A DNA stretch of 64,000 nucleotides. Source: JAEUJM01 sp044221555. GTDB taxonomy: Bacteria > Actinomycetota > Acidimicrobiia > Acidimicrobiales > DATDAH01. A model generated the notes under the pieces. The model did no database searches. It had not been told where the DNA came from and was given only the letters and a program-made list of their open reading frames with translations. Position numbers and translations under genes: made by a program. Location of the stretch: contig JBGAOY010000005.1 of assembly GCA_044221555.1 (NCBI GenBank), positions 1 to 64,000 of the forward strand. Reading direction: 5' to 3'. Within the stretch, counting starts at the first letter, position 1; each line of letters opens with the position of its first letter. Shown piece by piece: positions 33,050 to 40,971 of this stretch.

Positions 33050-34752
33050 GACAACCCTTCCACGATCGGTCCGAGGGCGAGCACGGGGAAGTAGGTGAGA
33101 CCCACGACGATGATGATCACGCCCACCAGCAGGCCGGCGAACAGCGGCGTTCCGGTCGGGAACGTGCCCGCCGACACGGGCGCCGGCTGCTTGCGCACCA
33201 GCGAGCCGGCGATGGCCAGCACCGGCACGATCAGCAGGAACCGTCCCACCAGCATCGAGATGCCGAGCGTGGTGTTGTACCAGTCGGTGTTGCCGCTGAG
33301 GCCGCCGAAGGCCGAGCCGTTGTTGTTGCCGGCCGACGTGAAGGCGTACGCGATCTCGCTGAGCCCGTGCGGGCCGAGGTTGGCCCGTGAGGCCAGCGCG
33401 GAATCCAACAGCAGCGACGCCCCGGTGAAGCACAGCACCACCACCGGCACGGCCAGGATGTAGAGGACGACCAGCTTCATCTCGGCGGCCTGGATCTTCT
33501 TCCCCAGGTACTCGGGCGTCCGGCCCACCATGAGCCCGGCGATGAACACCGCCAGCAGGGCGAAGATCAACATGCCGTAGAGACCGGCTCCGACCCCGCC
33601 CGGGCTGACCTCGCCCAGCATCATGTTGACCAGCGGGACGGTGCCGCCGAAGGCGGTGAAGCTGTCGTGCGACGAGATCACCGCGCCGGTCGAGGTGCCG
33701 GTGGTCGACGCCGCGAACAGCCCGGAGGCGGTGGGGCCGAAGCGGACCTCCTTGCCCTCGAGGTTGCCGCCCGACTGGGTGGCGGTCACCGACTGGTCCA
33801 CGTGCAACGAGTCGAGGCGGTCGTTGCCGGCGGCCTCGAAGCCCATGGCCATGCCGGCCGCGGCGATCCACAGCAGGAACATGGCCGCGAACACCACCCA
33901 CCCCTGCTTCTGGTCCTTCACCATCCGCCCGTAGGCGTACGTGAGCGCGAAGGGGATCATCAGCAGGCCGAAGATCTCGAGCAGGTTCGTGAGACCGTCG
34001 GGGTTCGACAGCGGGTGGGCCGAGTTGGCGTTCCAGAAGCCGCCGCCGTTGGTGCCGAGCTCCTTGATGGCCTCCTGGCTGGCGGCGGGGCCGCCCGGGA
34101 TGGCCTGGGTGGCACCCTCGACCGTGGTGACCTCGGTGAAGCCGTGCAGGTTCTGCACCACGCCCCGGCCCACCAGCACCAGCGCGAACACGATGGCGAG
34201 CGGGAGGAGGAGACGGAGGGTGGCCCGCACCAGGTCGACCCAGAAGTTGCCGATCGTCGTGCCCCGCCGACGGGCGAGGCCGCGGATGAGGGCCACGGCG
34301 ACGGCCAGGCCGACCGCGGCCGACACGAAGTTCTGCACCGCCAGGCCGGCCATCTGCGTGAGGTGGCTCATCGTGAGCTCGCCGCCGTAGTTCTGCCAGT
34401 TGGTGTTGGTGACGAAGCTCACCGCGGTGTTGAAGGCCAGGGCGGCGGGCACGCCGACGGCGTCGGTGGGGTTGAGGGGCAGCGCCCCCTGGATGCGCTG
34501 GAGCAGGTAGAGGAACAGCACCGACACCGCGCTGAAGGCCAGCAGGGAGTAGGCGTAGACGTTCCACCGCTGCTCGCGCTCGGGGTCGACGCCGCAGAGG
34601 CGGTAGACGAAGCGCTCGATCGGCAGGAAGAACCGGTCGCCCGGAGCGGACCCCCCGCCGAACACCTTGGCGATGTAGGGCCCGAGGAGGCGGGTGCTCA
34701 GCGCGAGGAGGCCGACGAGCGCGGCGAGTTGCAGCCAACCGGCAGCGGTCAT
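33046..34752 (-). CDS. kdpA: potassium-transporting ATPase channel subunit KdpA
   Basis: 568-residue channel-like subunit with four selectivity-filter repeats: TNTNWQNYGGE, GTNGGGFWNANSAHP, STTGTSTGAV and SAGNNNGSAFGG. About ten membrane helices. It binds and conducts K+ into the KdpB pathway. ATG 34752 starts 1 bp after the kdpF stop and uses a GGAGAAG ribosome-binding site located inside kdpF. Confidence 0.96.
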   Translation of the reverse strand: MTAAGWLQLAALVGLLALSTRLLGPYIAKVFGGGSAPGDRFFLPIERFVYRLCGVDPEREQRWNVYAYSLLAFSAVSVLFLYLLQRIQGALPLNPTDAVGVPAALAFNTAVSFVTNTNWQNYGGELTMSHLTQMAGLAVQNFVSAAVGLAVAVALIRGLARRRGTTIGNFWVDLVRATLRLLLPLAIVFALVLVGRGVVQNLHGFTEVTTVEGATQAIPGGPAASQEAIKELGTNGGGFWNANSAHPLSNPDGLTNLLEIFGLLMIPFALTYAYGRMVKDQKQGWVVFAAMFLLWIAAAGMAMGFEAAGNDRLDSLHVDQSVTATQSGGNLEGKEVRFGPTASGLFAASTTGTSTGAVISSHDSFTAFGGTVPLVNMMLGEVSPGGVGAGLYGMLIFALLAVFIAGLMVGRTPEYLGKKIQAAEMKLVVLYILAVPVVVLCFTGASLLLDSALASRANLGPHGLSEIAYAFTSAGNNNGSAFGGLSGNTDWYNTTLGISMLVGRFLLIVPVLAIAGSLVRKQPAPVSAGTFPTGTPLFAGLLVGVIIIVVGLTYFPVLALGPIVEGLS

Positions 34753-34753
34753 C

Positions 34754-34843
34754 TCAGAACTTCTCCGGGAACACGAGGGCGGCGACCAGGTAGGCCACCA
34801 CGAGGACCGCCACCACCAGCCCGGCCGCGTTGTCGAACGTCAT
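34754..34843 (-). CDS. kdpF: KdpF, small stabilising subunit
   Basis: A 29-residue single-helix protein (MTFDNAAGLVVAVLVV at the start, LVFPEKF at the end) directly before kdpA, as in other kdp operons. KdpF stabilises the KdpFABC complex in the membrane. Its ATG shares its A with the upstream TGA (TGATG), so translation is coupled to the 56-aa gene. Confidence 0.88.
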   Translation of the reverse strand: MTFDNAAGLVVAVLVVAYLVAALVFPEKF

Positions 34844-35013
34844 CAGACCGTCACCTCGTTGTCGGAGGGATCGTCCGAGCGTTCGTCGGACTGGTCGAGA
34901 CCCGCGCTCGTCGGGAGCTCGTCGGGCCCCACGATCCGGTCACAGGCGACCACGAACAGGGCGGCGAGGGCGAAGAACGCCACCACCACGGCCACGAACA
35001 GGACGTCGGCCAT
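34843..35013 (-). CDS. 56-aa single-helix membrane protein of the kdp operon
   Basis: MADVLFVAVVVAFFALAALF gives one membrane helix, followed by VVACDRIVG and an acidic hydrophilic tail (DQSDERSDDPSDNEVTV). Its ATG shares one base with the stop of the upstream DUF4118 gene and its TGA shares one base with the kdpF ATG, so it is locked into the operon. I recall similar short proteins beside kdpF in other actinobacteria, annotated only as hypothetical. It may be a second small Kdp subunit; this is inference. Confidence 0.75.
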   Translation of the reverse strand: MADVLFVAVVVAFFALAALFVVACDRIVGPDELPTSAGLDQSDERSDDPSDNEVTV

Positions 35014-35792
35014 CAGTTGCTCCTGCGGGCGTCGGGGCGGTGGGCGGCGAGCGAGGCGCTGAGCTGGTCGGCGAGGGCCAGGGCGTCCCGCCGGGCGTCC
35101 GGCGTGAACCCGCCGGCGGCGGCGGGCTCGTGGGGCACGAGCACGAAGCGTCCCGCCTCGCGGCCGCCGACCGACACCGGCAGCTCGATCGCCCAGGTGT
35201 TCGGGTCGCCCGTGAACGGCGGCACCCCGGCCGGGACCGTCACACCGTGACGGGTCAGCCGCGGGATCGGGTGGTCGACCGGCTCCTCTTGGAAGCGGCA
35301 GAACCAGAGGTCGAGCGCCTCGCCGATCTCCTCCTCGAGCATGGGGATGAGCTCCGCGGGCTCGGTGGCCGACGCGAGGTGGGCGGTCCGCCGCAGGCGC
35401 ACCACCTCGTCCTCCCGGCTTCGGGCCTCCTGCTGGGCCCGCTGGGTCCGCACCACGATCTCGCCGACCAGGACCCCGACCACGAAGAGGAGCACCGTGG
35501 TGATCCGGTCGAACCGGTCGTCCACGGTCATCGTGTAGTGCGGCACCGTGTGGAAGAAGTCGTAGGCCAGCGCGGCGGCGAAGGACCCGGCGACACCCGC
35601 GGCCCGCCCGCCGAGCGCGGCGGCGGCCACGATGCCCACGACCAGCACCAGGGCCACGTTGGTGTTGCCGAGCCACGACCGCAGGGGGACGAGCGCGGCG
35701 GCCAGCGCCACGAGGCCGATGCTGGCGAACAGCCCCGCGACGAACGGATCGATCGGTTGCGTCCGTGTCGATGTCATGGAGGTCGATGTCAT
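35013..35792 (-). CDS. DUF4118 membrane protein, KdpD sensor-like without kinase (copy 1, first gene of kdp operon)
   Basis: 259 residues. Four DUF4118 membrane helices (~15-120), with FFHTVPHYTMTV as the central signature, then REDEVVRLRRTAHLASAT and a GAF-like domain (LIPMLEEEIGEALDLWFCRF, GVPPFTGDPNTWAIELPV). It is collinear and highly similar with the protein at 26414-27175; the segments VGVLVGEIVVR, REDEVVRLRRTAHLA and LIPMLEEEIG are identical. No kinase domain. The start is ATG 35792, or ATG 35777 five codons later. It opens the kdp operon, so is made whenever Kdp is. The promoter in 35793-35918 could not be identified. Confidence 0.85.
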   Translation of the reverse strand: MTSTSMTSTRTQPIDPFVAGLFASIGLVALAAALVPLRSWLGNTNVALVLVVGIVAAAALGGRAAGVAGSFAAALAYDFFHTVPHYTMTVDDRFDRITTVLLFVVGVLVGEIVVRTQRAQQEARSREDEVVRLRRTAHLASATEPAELIPMLEEEIGEALDLWFCRFQEEPVDHPIPRLTRHGVTVPAGVPPFTGDPNTWAIELPVSVGGREAGRFVLVPHEPAAAGGFTPDARRDALALADQLSASLAAHRPDARRSN

Positions 35793-35918
35793 GAAGTCGG
35801 TCTACGCCCCCGGCATCCGCCGCGGTAGGGCCTTGATGCCCTCTTAGCGCCCGTCGACGGACTCCTGACGCGGTGCTGACGGGGCCACCGCCTCTCGGCG
35901 TCGGCCTCGGTCGAGGAC

Positions 35919-36593
35919 ATGGCCGCCAGGTGGTCCCCGAAGGCTGCTCGAACCCTGCACGATCGCGGTTGGCGTGGTGCCGTCCGACGCCCCCGCTTCG
36001 TGAGGAGGGGTAGCTTCGCGGGCATTCCCCTCTGGCTCACCGACGACGAGTACCGGGCCGTCGAGGCCGCGGTCGACCGGTTGATCCCACCCGATGACGA
36101 GGGCGCGCCCGGCGCGAAGGCGGGGGGCGTGGCCGACTACATCGACGCTCTCCTCGGCGCGTTCCTGTTCGAGCCGCCCCGGATCTGGGCGGGCGGGCCG
36201 TTCTCGGGCCGCCACGGCGGCGAGGCGGGCTTCGCCGCTTTCGCCGAGTTGGGCGCGGTGGAGGCGCTGGCCTGGCGCACCCGGATCGAGGGGTCGCGGG
36301 GGCGTCCCGAGCGCGAGTGGAACGGCCCGGTGGTCGGCCTGCAGGAGCGCTACCGCAAGGCACTGGCCCGCCTGGGCCACGACTTCGACGAGCTCCCGCC
36401 CGACGAGCAGGACGCCCTGCTCGACGCCGACCCCGAGTTCAAGGCCCTGCTGCACACCCACGCCTGCGAGGGCCTCTACGCCGACCCTGTCTACGGCGGC
36501 AACCGCGGCGGCGCCGGCTGGCGCTCGATCGGCTTCGCCGGCGACAACCAGCCCCGCGGCTACACCGATGTCGAGGTCGCCGGCCGTGAGTGA
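35919..36593 (+). CDS. gluconate 2-dehydrogenase subunit 3-like protein
   Basis: 224 residues resembling the small gamma subunit (subunit 3 family) of membrane gluconate/GMC-type dehydrogenases: LTDDEYRAVEAAVDRLIPPDDEGAPG in the N-terminal third and a C-terminal ACEGLYADPVYGGNRGG.. RGYTDVEV segment. It usually escorts the flavoprotein subunit; a Tat signal is common in the family but not evident here. ATG 35919 is probable. The GMC flavoprotein starts 2 bp after its stop. It diverges from the kdp operon. Confidence 0.85.
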   Translation: MAARWSPKAARTLHDRGWRGAVRRPRFVRRGSFAGIPLWLTDDEYRAVEAAVDRLIPPDDEGAPGAKAGGVADYIDALLGAFLFEPPRIWAGGPFSGRHGGEAGFAAFAELGAVEALAWRTRIEGSRGRPEREWNGPVVGLQERYRKALARLGHDFDELPPDEQDALLDADPEFKALLHTHACEGLYADPVYGGNRGGAGWRSIGFAGDNQPRGYTDVEVAGRE

Positions 36594-36595
36594 CC

Positions 36596-38317
36596 ATGGC
36601 TGACCTCGACTGCGACGCGGTCATCGTGGGCTCCGGGCCGGGTGGCGCCACTGCCGCCGACGTCCTCACCGCGGCCGGCTGGTCGGTGATCGTGCTGGAG
36701 AAGGGCCGCAACCACCTCATCGACACCGAGCCACCGTTCGCGCCCCGCCACGAGTTCTCCAACGACGAGCTGAAGTTCTCGTTCCGCCACTTCCTCGGCC
36801 CCGACCCGCTGGCCGAGCCCCGCACCTTCCGGCGCACACCCGCCGACGGCGACTGGGTGTTCACGGGCGACGTGAACAACCTGCCCTCGACGGTCGGGGG
36901 CGGGGGCACCCACGCCGACGGGAAGCTGCCGAGGTTCCGCGAGGAGGACTTCCGCCTGCTCAGCGAGCGGGGGCCCATCGACGGCACCGAGGTGGCTGAC
37001 TGGCCGATCGGCTACGACGACCTCGAGCCCTACTACGCCGCGGTCGAGCGCCTCATCGGCGTGGCCGGCGACGCCGACGCCAACCCGTTCGCGGCCTGGC
37101 GCTCCGGCCCCTACCCCATGCCGCCGGGCGCCGACATGTTCGGCGCCACCCTGTCGGCCGCGGCCGCCGAGCGCCACGGCCTGCACCCGTACCGCGCCCC
37201 CACGGGGGCCAACAGCGTCCCCTACGACGGTCGGCCCGCCTGCAACAACTGCGGCTTCTGCGGGTACTACGGCTGTCCCATCCACGCCAAGGGCGACCCC
37301 ATCGCCCTACTGAGCCGGGCGCTGCACACCGGGCGGTGCGACCTGCGGCCCGAGTCCTACGTGACCGACATCGTGCTGGCCCCGGATCGGCGCCGGGTCA
37401 CCGGTGTGCGCTACCTCGACGCCGAGCGACAGGTCCACGAGGTGCGGGCCGGCCACGTCGTGCTGGCCGCCGGCGCCTTCGAGACACCCCGGCTGCTGCT
37501 GAAGAACGAGGTGGCCAACTCGTCGGGCCTGGTCGGCCGCCACCTGATGTTCCACTTCCAGACCTTCACCGTGGGCGGGTTCCCGTTCTCGCTGCACGGC
37601 GAGCGGGGCCGGGCGGTCACCCACCTGCACGACGACTTCTGCGTCCCCACCGCCGCCGACCTGGCCGCGGCCCGCGCCGCCGGGCTGCCCTGGTTCCGCG
37701 GCGGCATCGTCGAGCACGGCTCGGCGGCCCACCCGATCCAGGAGGCCCTGACCTACCCGACGGGCCCCCAGCACAACCGCTCGATGCGCGACTCGTCGCT
37801 GCGGGACCGGCTCTGGGTGTTCACCATGCAGGGCGAGGACCTGCCCCAGCTGGCCAACCGCGTCGATCTCGATCCGACCGTCCGCGACGTGTGGGGCACG
37901 CCGGCGGGGCGGGTCACCTACGCCCCCCACCGCCATGAGCTGGTGGCGTCGGCCCACTGGGCGCCGCTGCTCGAACGGGTGTTGCTCGACGCCGGCGCCG
38001 AGTGGTCCTTCTCCTCCACCTCGCCGCCGATGGACGACGACTCCGACGCCGCGCTCGAGCACCCCCTGGGCATGGCGCCCGCCTCGCGCCACGTCATGGG
38101 CACGTGCCGCATGGGCGACGACCCGGCCACCAGCGTGGTCGGCCCCGACGGCCGCTTCCACGACGTGGAGAACCTGGTGTGCGCCGATTCCTCGGTGTTC
38201 GTCACCTCCACCGGGTACGGGCCCACGCTCACCCTGGCCGCGCTGGCCCATCGCAGTTCCAGCCTCCTGGCCGGCACGCCCCTGCCTCCCACCGCCCCGC
38301 CGAACTCGAGGCACTAG
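36596..38317 (+). CDS. GMC-family FAD oxidoreductase (gluconate dehydrogenase large subunit-like)
   Basis: 573 residues. The FAD-binding start VIVGSGPGGATAADVL, a Cys-rich CNNCGFCGYYGCPIHAKGD motif (~residues 216-234) typical of the large subunit of gluconate/sorbitol-type dehydrogenases, and the C-terminal active-site His in RHVMGTCRMGDDP are all present. It oxidises an alcohol or sugar acid and passes electrons onward. The usual cytochrome c subunit is absent here, so the acceptor is unknown. ATG 36596; a GTG at 36590 overlapping the previous stop is an alternative. The stop codon lies inside a strong terminator stem at 38305-38347. Confidence 0.9.
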   Translation: MADLDCDAVIVGSGPGGATAADVLTAAGWSVIVLEKGRNHLIDTEPPFAPRHEFSNDELKFSFRHFLGPDPLAEPRTFRRTPADGDWVFTGDVNNLPSTVGGGGTHADGKLPRFREEDFRLLSERGPIDGTEVADWPIGYDDLEPYYAAVERLIGVAGDADANPFAAWRSGPYPMPPGADMFGATLSAAAAERHGLHPYRAPTGANSVPYDGRPACNNCGFCGYYGCPIHAKGDPIALLSRALHTGRCDLRPESYVTDIVLAPDRRRVTGVRYLDAERQVHEVRAGHVVLAAGAFETPRLLLKNEVANSSGLVGRHLMFHFQTFTVGGFPFSLHGERGRAVTHLHDDFCVPTAADLAAARAAGLPWFRGGIVEHGSAAHPIQEALTYPTGPQHNRSMRDSSLRDRLWVFTMQGEDLPQLANRVDLDPTVRDVWGTPAGRVTYAPHRHELVASAHWAPLLERVLLDAGAEWSFSSTSPPMDDDSDAALEHPLGMAPASRHVMGTCRMGDDPATSVVGPDGRFHDVENLVCADSSVFVTSTGYGPTLTLAALAHRSSSLLAGTPLPPTAPPNSRH

Positions 38318-38347
38318 CCCCCGGGTTCCGGGGGCCAGTGCCTCGAG
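38305..38347 (+). terminator. long-stem terminator overlapping the GMC gene stop
   Basis: CTCGAGGCACTAGCCCCCGG and a complementary arm separated by GTT give a 20-bp stem with a single G-U wobble. The TAG stop (38315-38317) is inside the left arm, so the ribosome must clear it before the stem forms. Confidence 0.78.
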
Positions 38348-38380
38348 AATGCGGCTCCGGCGGCGGGCGGGCTTGGCCCG

Positions 38381-38396
38381 CCACCGATCGTGCCGA
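38381..38396 (+). promoter_or_regulatory. 16-bp element shared with 43438-43453
   Basis: CCACCGATCGTGCCGA occurs 10 nt before the alpha/beta hydrolase ATG and again 17 nt before the second potassium transporter start. An identical 16-mer at two starts suggests a promoter element or operator rather than chance. Confidence 0.4.
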
Positions 38397-38406
38397 TAGA
38401 GCCACC

Positions 38407-39426
38407 ATGCGTCCGGCGATCCGCGTGCTCGGCACCCTGCTCGCCCTCGTGGCGCTGGTCGCGACCGCCGGCCTGGCCGTCGCCCGCATGGGCTCGACCC
38501 CCACCGCGGCCAACGACCGCGACGCCGCGGCGTTGGCCGAGCTGGAGGCGAACGGCCTGGCCGGCGCACCCGACCCGACCCCCGCGGCCGAGGCGGCGCT
38601 CGCGCCCGGCTGCACCACCGTGACCATCACGCCTCCCACGTCCGGCGACCACTACGAGGCCGACCTGTGCGTGCCCGAGGGCCCGCACCGCGACGTGGCC
38701 GTCGTGCTGGTGCACGGCGGCGGCGGCTTCGGCGGGTCCCGGGCGGACATGGGTGGCTGGGCCCAGGTGTACCAGTACGCCGGGTACGTCACGATCTCGG
38801 TCGACTACCTGATCTTCGGCAACACCACCCGCTCACCCGTCTACCCCGAGCCCGAGCAGGACGTGAAGGCCGCCGTGCAGTACGTCCGCGACCATGCCGG
38901 CGAGTTGGGCATCGACCTCGACCGCATCGTGGTGCACGGCAGCTCGGCCGGGTCGCGCCTCGGCGGCCAGGTCTACGTGTCGGGCGACGACCCCTACTAC
39001 TACGGCGCCGAGATGTGGCCCACCACCCCCGACCACGTCAACGGCTTCATCGGCTTCTACGGCTACTACACCGGCCTGTCCGCCGACGAGGAGCGCTACT
39101 ACGGGGGCGGTCGGTCGAGCCGCGACCCCGACGTGCGGGAGCGGTGGAAGAAGGCCAACTCGGTGGTGAACGCCGACGGGGCCAGCGGCCCCTCGTTGCT
39201 GATCCACGGCGACCAGGACGGGGTGATCCCCGTCGGTCAGACCGAGCGCTTCGCGTCCGCGCTCGAGGACGCCGGCGTGGACGTCACCACCGAGATCGTG
39301 CCCGGGGCCGACCACGGCTTCGACGTGGTGGACGGTGGTGGCCTCACCCCCGCAGGCCGGGAGATGGCCGGGATCGTGCTCGACTGGCTCGAGGCCCACT
39401 TCCCCCAGGGCACGGTGCGGCGCTGA
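38407..39426 (+). CDS. secreted alpha/beta hydrolase (esterase/lipase type)
   Basis: 339 residues. The N-terminal hydrophobic signal or anchor (~5-27) is followed by a spacer and an alpha/beta-hydrolase domain: oxyanion motif HGGGGFGG (~105-112), nucleophile HGSSAGS, acid in HGDQDGVIP and His in GADHGFD form a complete Ser-Asp-His triad. It resembles BD-FAE/carboxylesterase proteins acting on short esters outside or at the cell surface. ATG 38407. It is transcribed alone, after the strong terminator of the GMC gene, and carries the 16-bp element just upstream. Substrate unknown. Confidence 0.87.
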   Translation: MRPAIRVLGTLLALVALVATAGLAVARMGSTPTAANDRDAAALAELEANGLAGAPDPTPAAEAALAPGCTTVTITPPTSGDHYEADLCVPEGPHRDVAVVLVHGGGGFGGSRADMGGWAQVYQYAGYVTISVDYLIFGNTTRSPVYPEPEQDVKAAVQYVRDHAGELGIDLDRIVVHGSSAGSRLGGQVYVSGDDPYYYGAEMWPTTPDHVNGFIGFYGYYTGLSADEERYYGGGRSSRDPDVRERWKKANSVVNADGASGPSLLIHGDQDGVIPVGQTERFASALEDAGVDVTTEIVPGADHGFDVVDGGGLTPAGREMAGIVLDWLEAHFPQGTVRR

Positions 39427-39474
39427 GGGCTCGGGCTCGGGCCCGCGCGTCCGACCGCTTCCTGCAGGTGAGGA

Positions 39475-40140
39475 TCAGCCGCCGACGAGGACGGCCTTCA
39501 CCCGCTCCTCCGAGTCCGGGGTGATCAACACGAGCACCTCGTCGTTGCGCTGCAGCACGGTGTCGCCGCGCGGGACCACCACGTGGCGGCCGCGCACCAC
39601 CGCCACGATGCTGGCGTCGCGGGGCAGGTCGAGGTTGGCCAGGTTGACCCCCACCGCCGGCGACGCCTCGGCCAGCGTCACCTCCACCAGGCCGGCCTCG
39701 CCCTCGGCGAAGTTCAACAGCCGCACCAGCGAGCCCACCGACACCGCCTCCTCCACCAGGGCGGTCAGCAGGTGGGGTGTGGACACCGACACGTCGACCC
39801 CCCACGTCTCGTTGAACAACCAGTGGTTCTGGGGGTGGTTGACCCTGGCCACCACACGCGGCACGGCGAACTCCTGCTTGGCCAGGAGCGACACCACCAG
39901 GTTGTCCTCGTCGTCGCCGGTGGCGGCCACCATCACGTCGGCCTCGCCCACACCGGCATCACGCAGCACGCTGACCTCACAGGCGTCGCCGACGTGCATC
40001 TTCACCTCGGGCATCAGGGGCTGCGTGCGGGTGACCAGCTCGAGGTCCTGCTCGATCAGCAGGATCTCGTGGCCCGCGGCCTGCAGGTCGGCGGCGATGT
40101 AGTTCCCCACGTTGCCGGCACCGGCGATGGCGATCTTCAC
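39475..40140 (-). CDS. TrkA family potassium uptake regulatory protein (second of pair)
   Basis: 221 residues: RCK-N Rossmann domain (KIAIAGAGNVGNYIAADL, acidic LLIEQD) and a C-terminal RCK-C domain (VVVPRGDTVLQRNDEVLVLI). Such proteins bind NAD(H) or ATP and gate potassium transporters. GTG 40140 overlaps the previous stop by 4 bp. No TrkH/KtrB channel is in the window; the natural partners are the two transporters divergently transcribed from 40972. The arrangement matches CeoB-CeoC beside an APC transporter in mycobacteria (from memory). Confidence 0.92.
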   Translation of the reverse strand: MKIAIAGAGNVGNYIAADLQAAGHEILLIEQDLELVTRTQPLMPEVKMHVGDACEVSVLRDAGVGEADVMVAATGDDEDNLVVSLLAKQEFAVPRVVARVNHPQNHWLFNETWGVDVSVSTPHLLTALVEEAVSVGSLVRLLNFAEGEAGLVEVTLAEASPAVGVNLANLDLPRDASIVAVVRGRHVVVPRGDTVLQRNDEVLVLITPDSEERVKAVLVGG

Positions 40141-40805
40141 GGGTGACCTCCGGTGGTCGAGTCGAGCAGCGTGAGGTTCAGCTCCTCCAGCGCGTCCTTG
40201 TGGACCATGACGTGGAGCGTGTCGCCCTCGTGGCCGACGGTCTCCGGGTCGACCAGGAGCGGGGCGCCCGAGCGCACCAGGGCGACCACCCGGATGCGGG
40301 CCGAGAAGCCGATCTCGCTGAGGCGGCGACCGGCCCAGCCGTCGGGGAGCACGCGCTCGACGAGCATGAGGTCGCCGGTGGGGTCCGCCCACTCCAGTTG
40401 CGCCTGCTCGGGGAACAAGCGCCGGGTGATCTGGTCGGTGGTCCAGGTGACGGTGGCGACGGTGGCGATGCCCAGCCGCTGGTAGATCACGGCCCGCCGG
40501 GGGTCGTAGATGCGGGCCACCACGTGGGGCACCTCGAAGTGCTCACGGGCGATGCGGGCGGTGAGGATGTTGGAGTTGTCGCCGGAGGTGACCGCCGCCA
40601 CCGCTTGGGCGTCGGCGATGCCGGCCTCGTTCAGGTGGTCACGGTCGAACCCGAGCCCGGCGATCGCGCGGCCGCCGAACGACTCGGGGAGGCGCCGGAA
40701 CGACCGGGCGTTCTTGTCGATGACGACCACGCTGTGGCCCTCGCCGTCCAGATTGCCCGCCAACTCGGACCCCACCCGCCCGCATCCCACCACGATCACG
40801 TGCAT
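40137..40805 (-). CDS. TrkA family potassium uptake regulatory protein (first of pair)
   Basis: 222 residues with RCK-N (MHVIVVGCGRVGSELAGNL, VVVIDKN) and RCK-C (LLVDPETVGHEGDTLHVMV) domains. ATG 40805 is chosen because the Rossmann strand starts there; the frame is open further upstream. The two RCK proteins likely form a heteromeric ring. The 166-bp gap to the divergent transporter gene must contain both promoters, but I could not place them. Confidence 0.92.
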   Translation of the reverse strand: MHVIVVGCGRVGSELAGNLDGEGHSVVVIDKNARSFRRLPESFGGRAIAGLGFDRDHLNEAGIADAQAVAAVTSGDNSNILTARIAREHFEVPHVVARIYDPRRAVIYQRLGIATVATVTWTTDQITRRLFPEQAQLEWADPTGDLMLVERVLPDGWAGRRLSEIGFSARIRVVALVRSGAPLLVDPETVGHEGDTLHVMVHKDALEELNLTLLDSTTGGHP

Positions 40806-40971
40806 TCCCGCGATGCAACACCCTCCACACCCGGGCACACAACTCGGCCGCCGTCGGGCACGCCTCACGGCCTCCGCGCCTCGGCGACCGGTCATGCCGG
40901 GCCCCGCCGAACCTTTCGGTCAACTGACGCGCGCCACCGCGCCGCGGGCGCAGACATGGTGGACTGGCGCC

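Noticed and set aside
30995..34738. Apparent 1247-codon fusion spanning KdpB and KdpA
   Set aside because: Only the part from 33049 downward is KdpB. Upstream the same frame is Arg/Pro-rich noise, and KdpA is encoded there in another frame with an intact start and stop.
35919..38317. Complete three-subunit membrane gluconate dehydrogenase
   Set aside because: Only the small subunit and the flavoprotein are present; no cytochrome c subunit gene was found on either side.
40806..40971. Possible c-di-AMP (ydaO-type) riboswitch upstream of the KimA-like transporters
   Set aside because: The gap is only 166 bp, is shared with a divergent promoter, shows none of the conserved riboswitch pairing I would expect, and the start seems leaderless.
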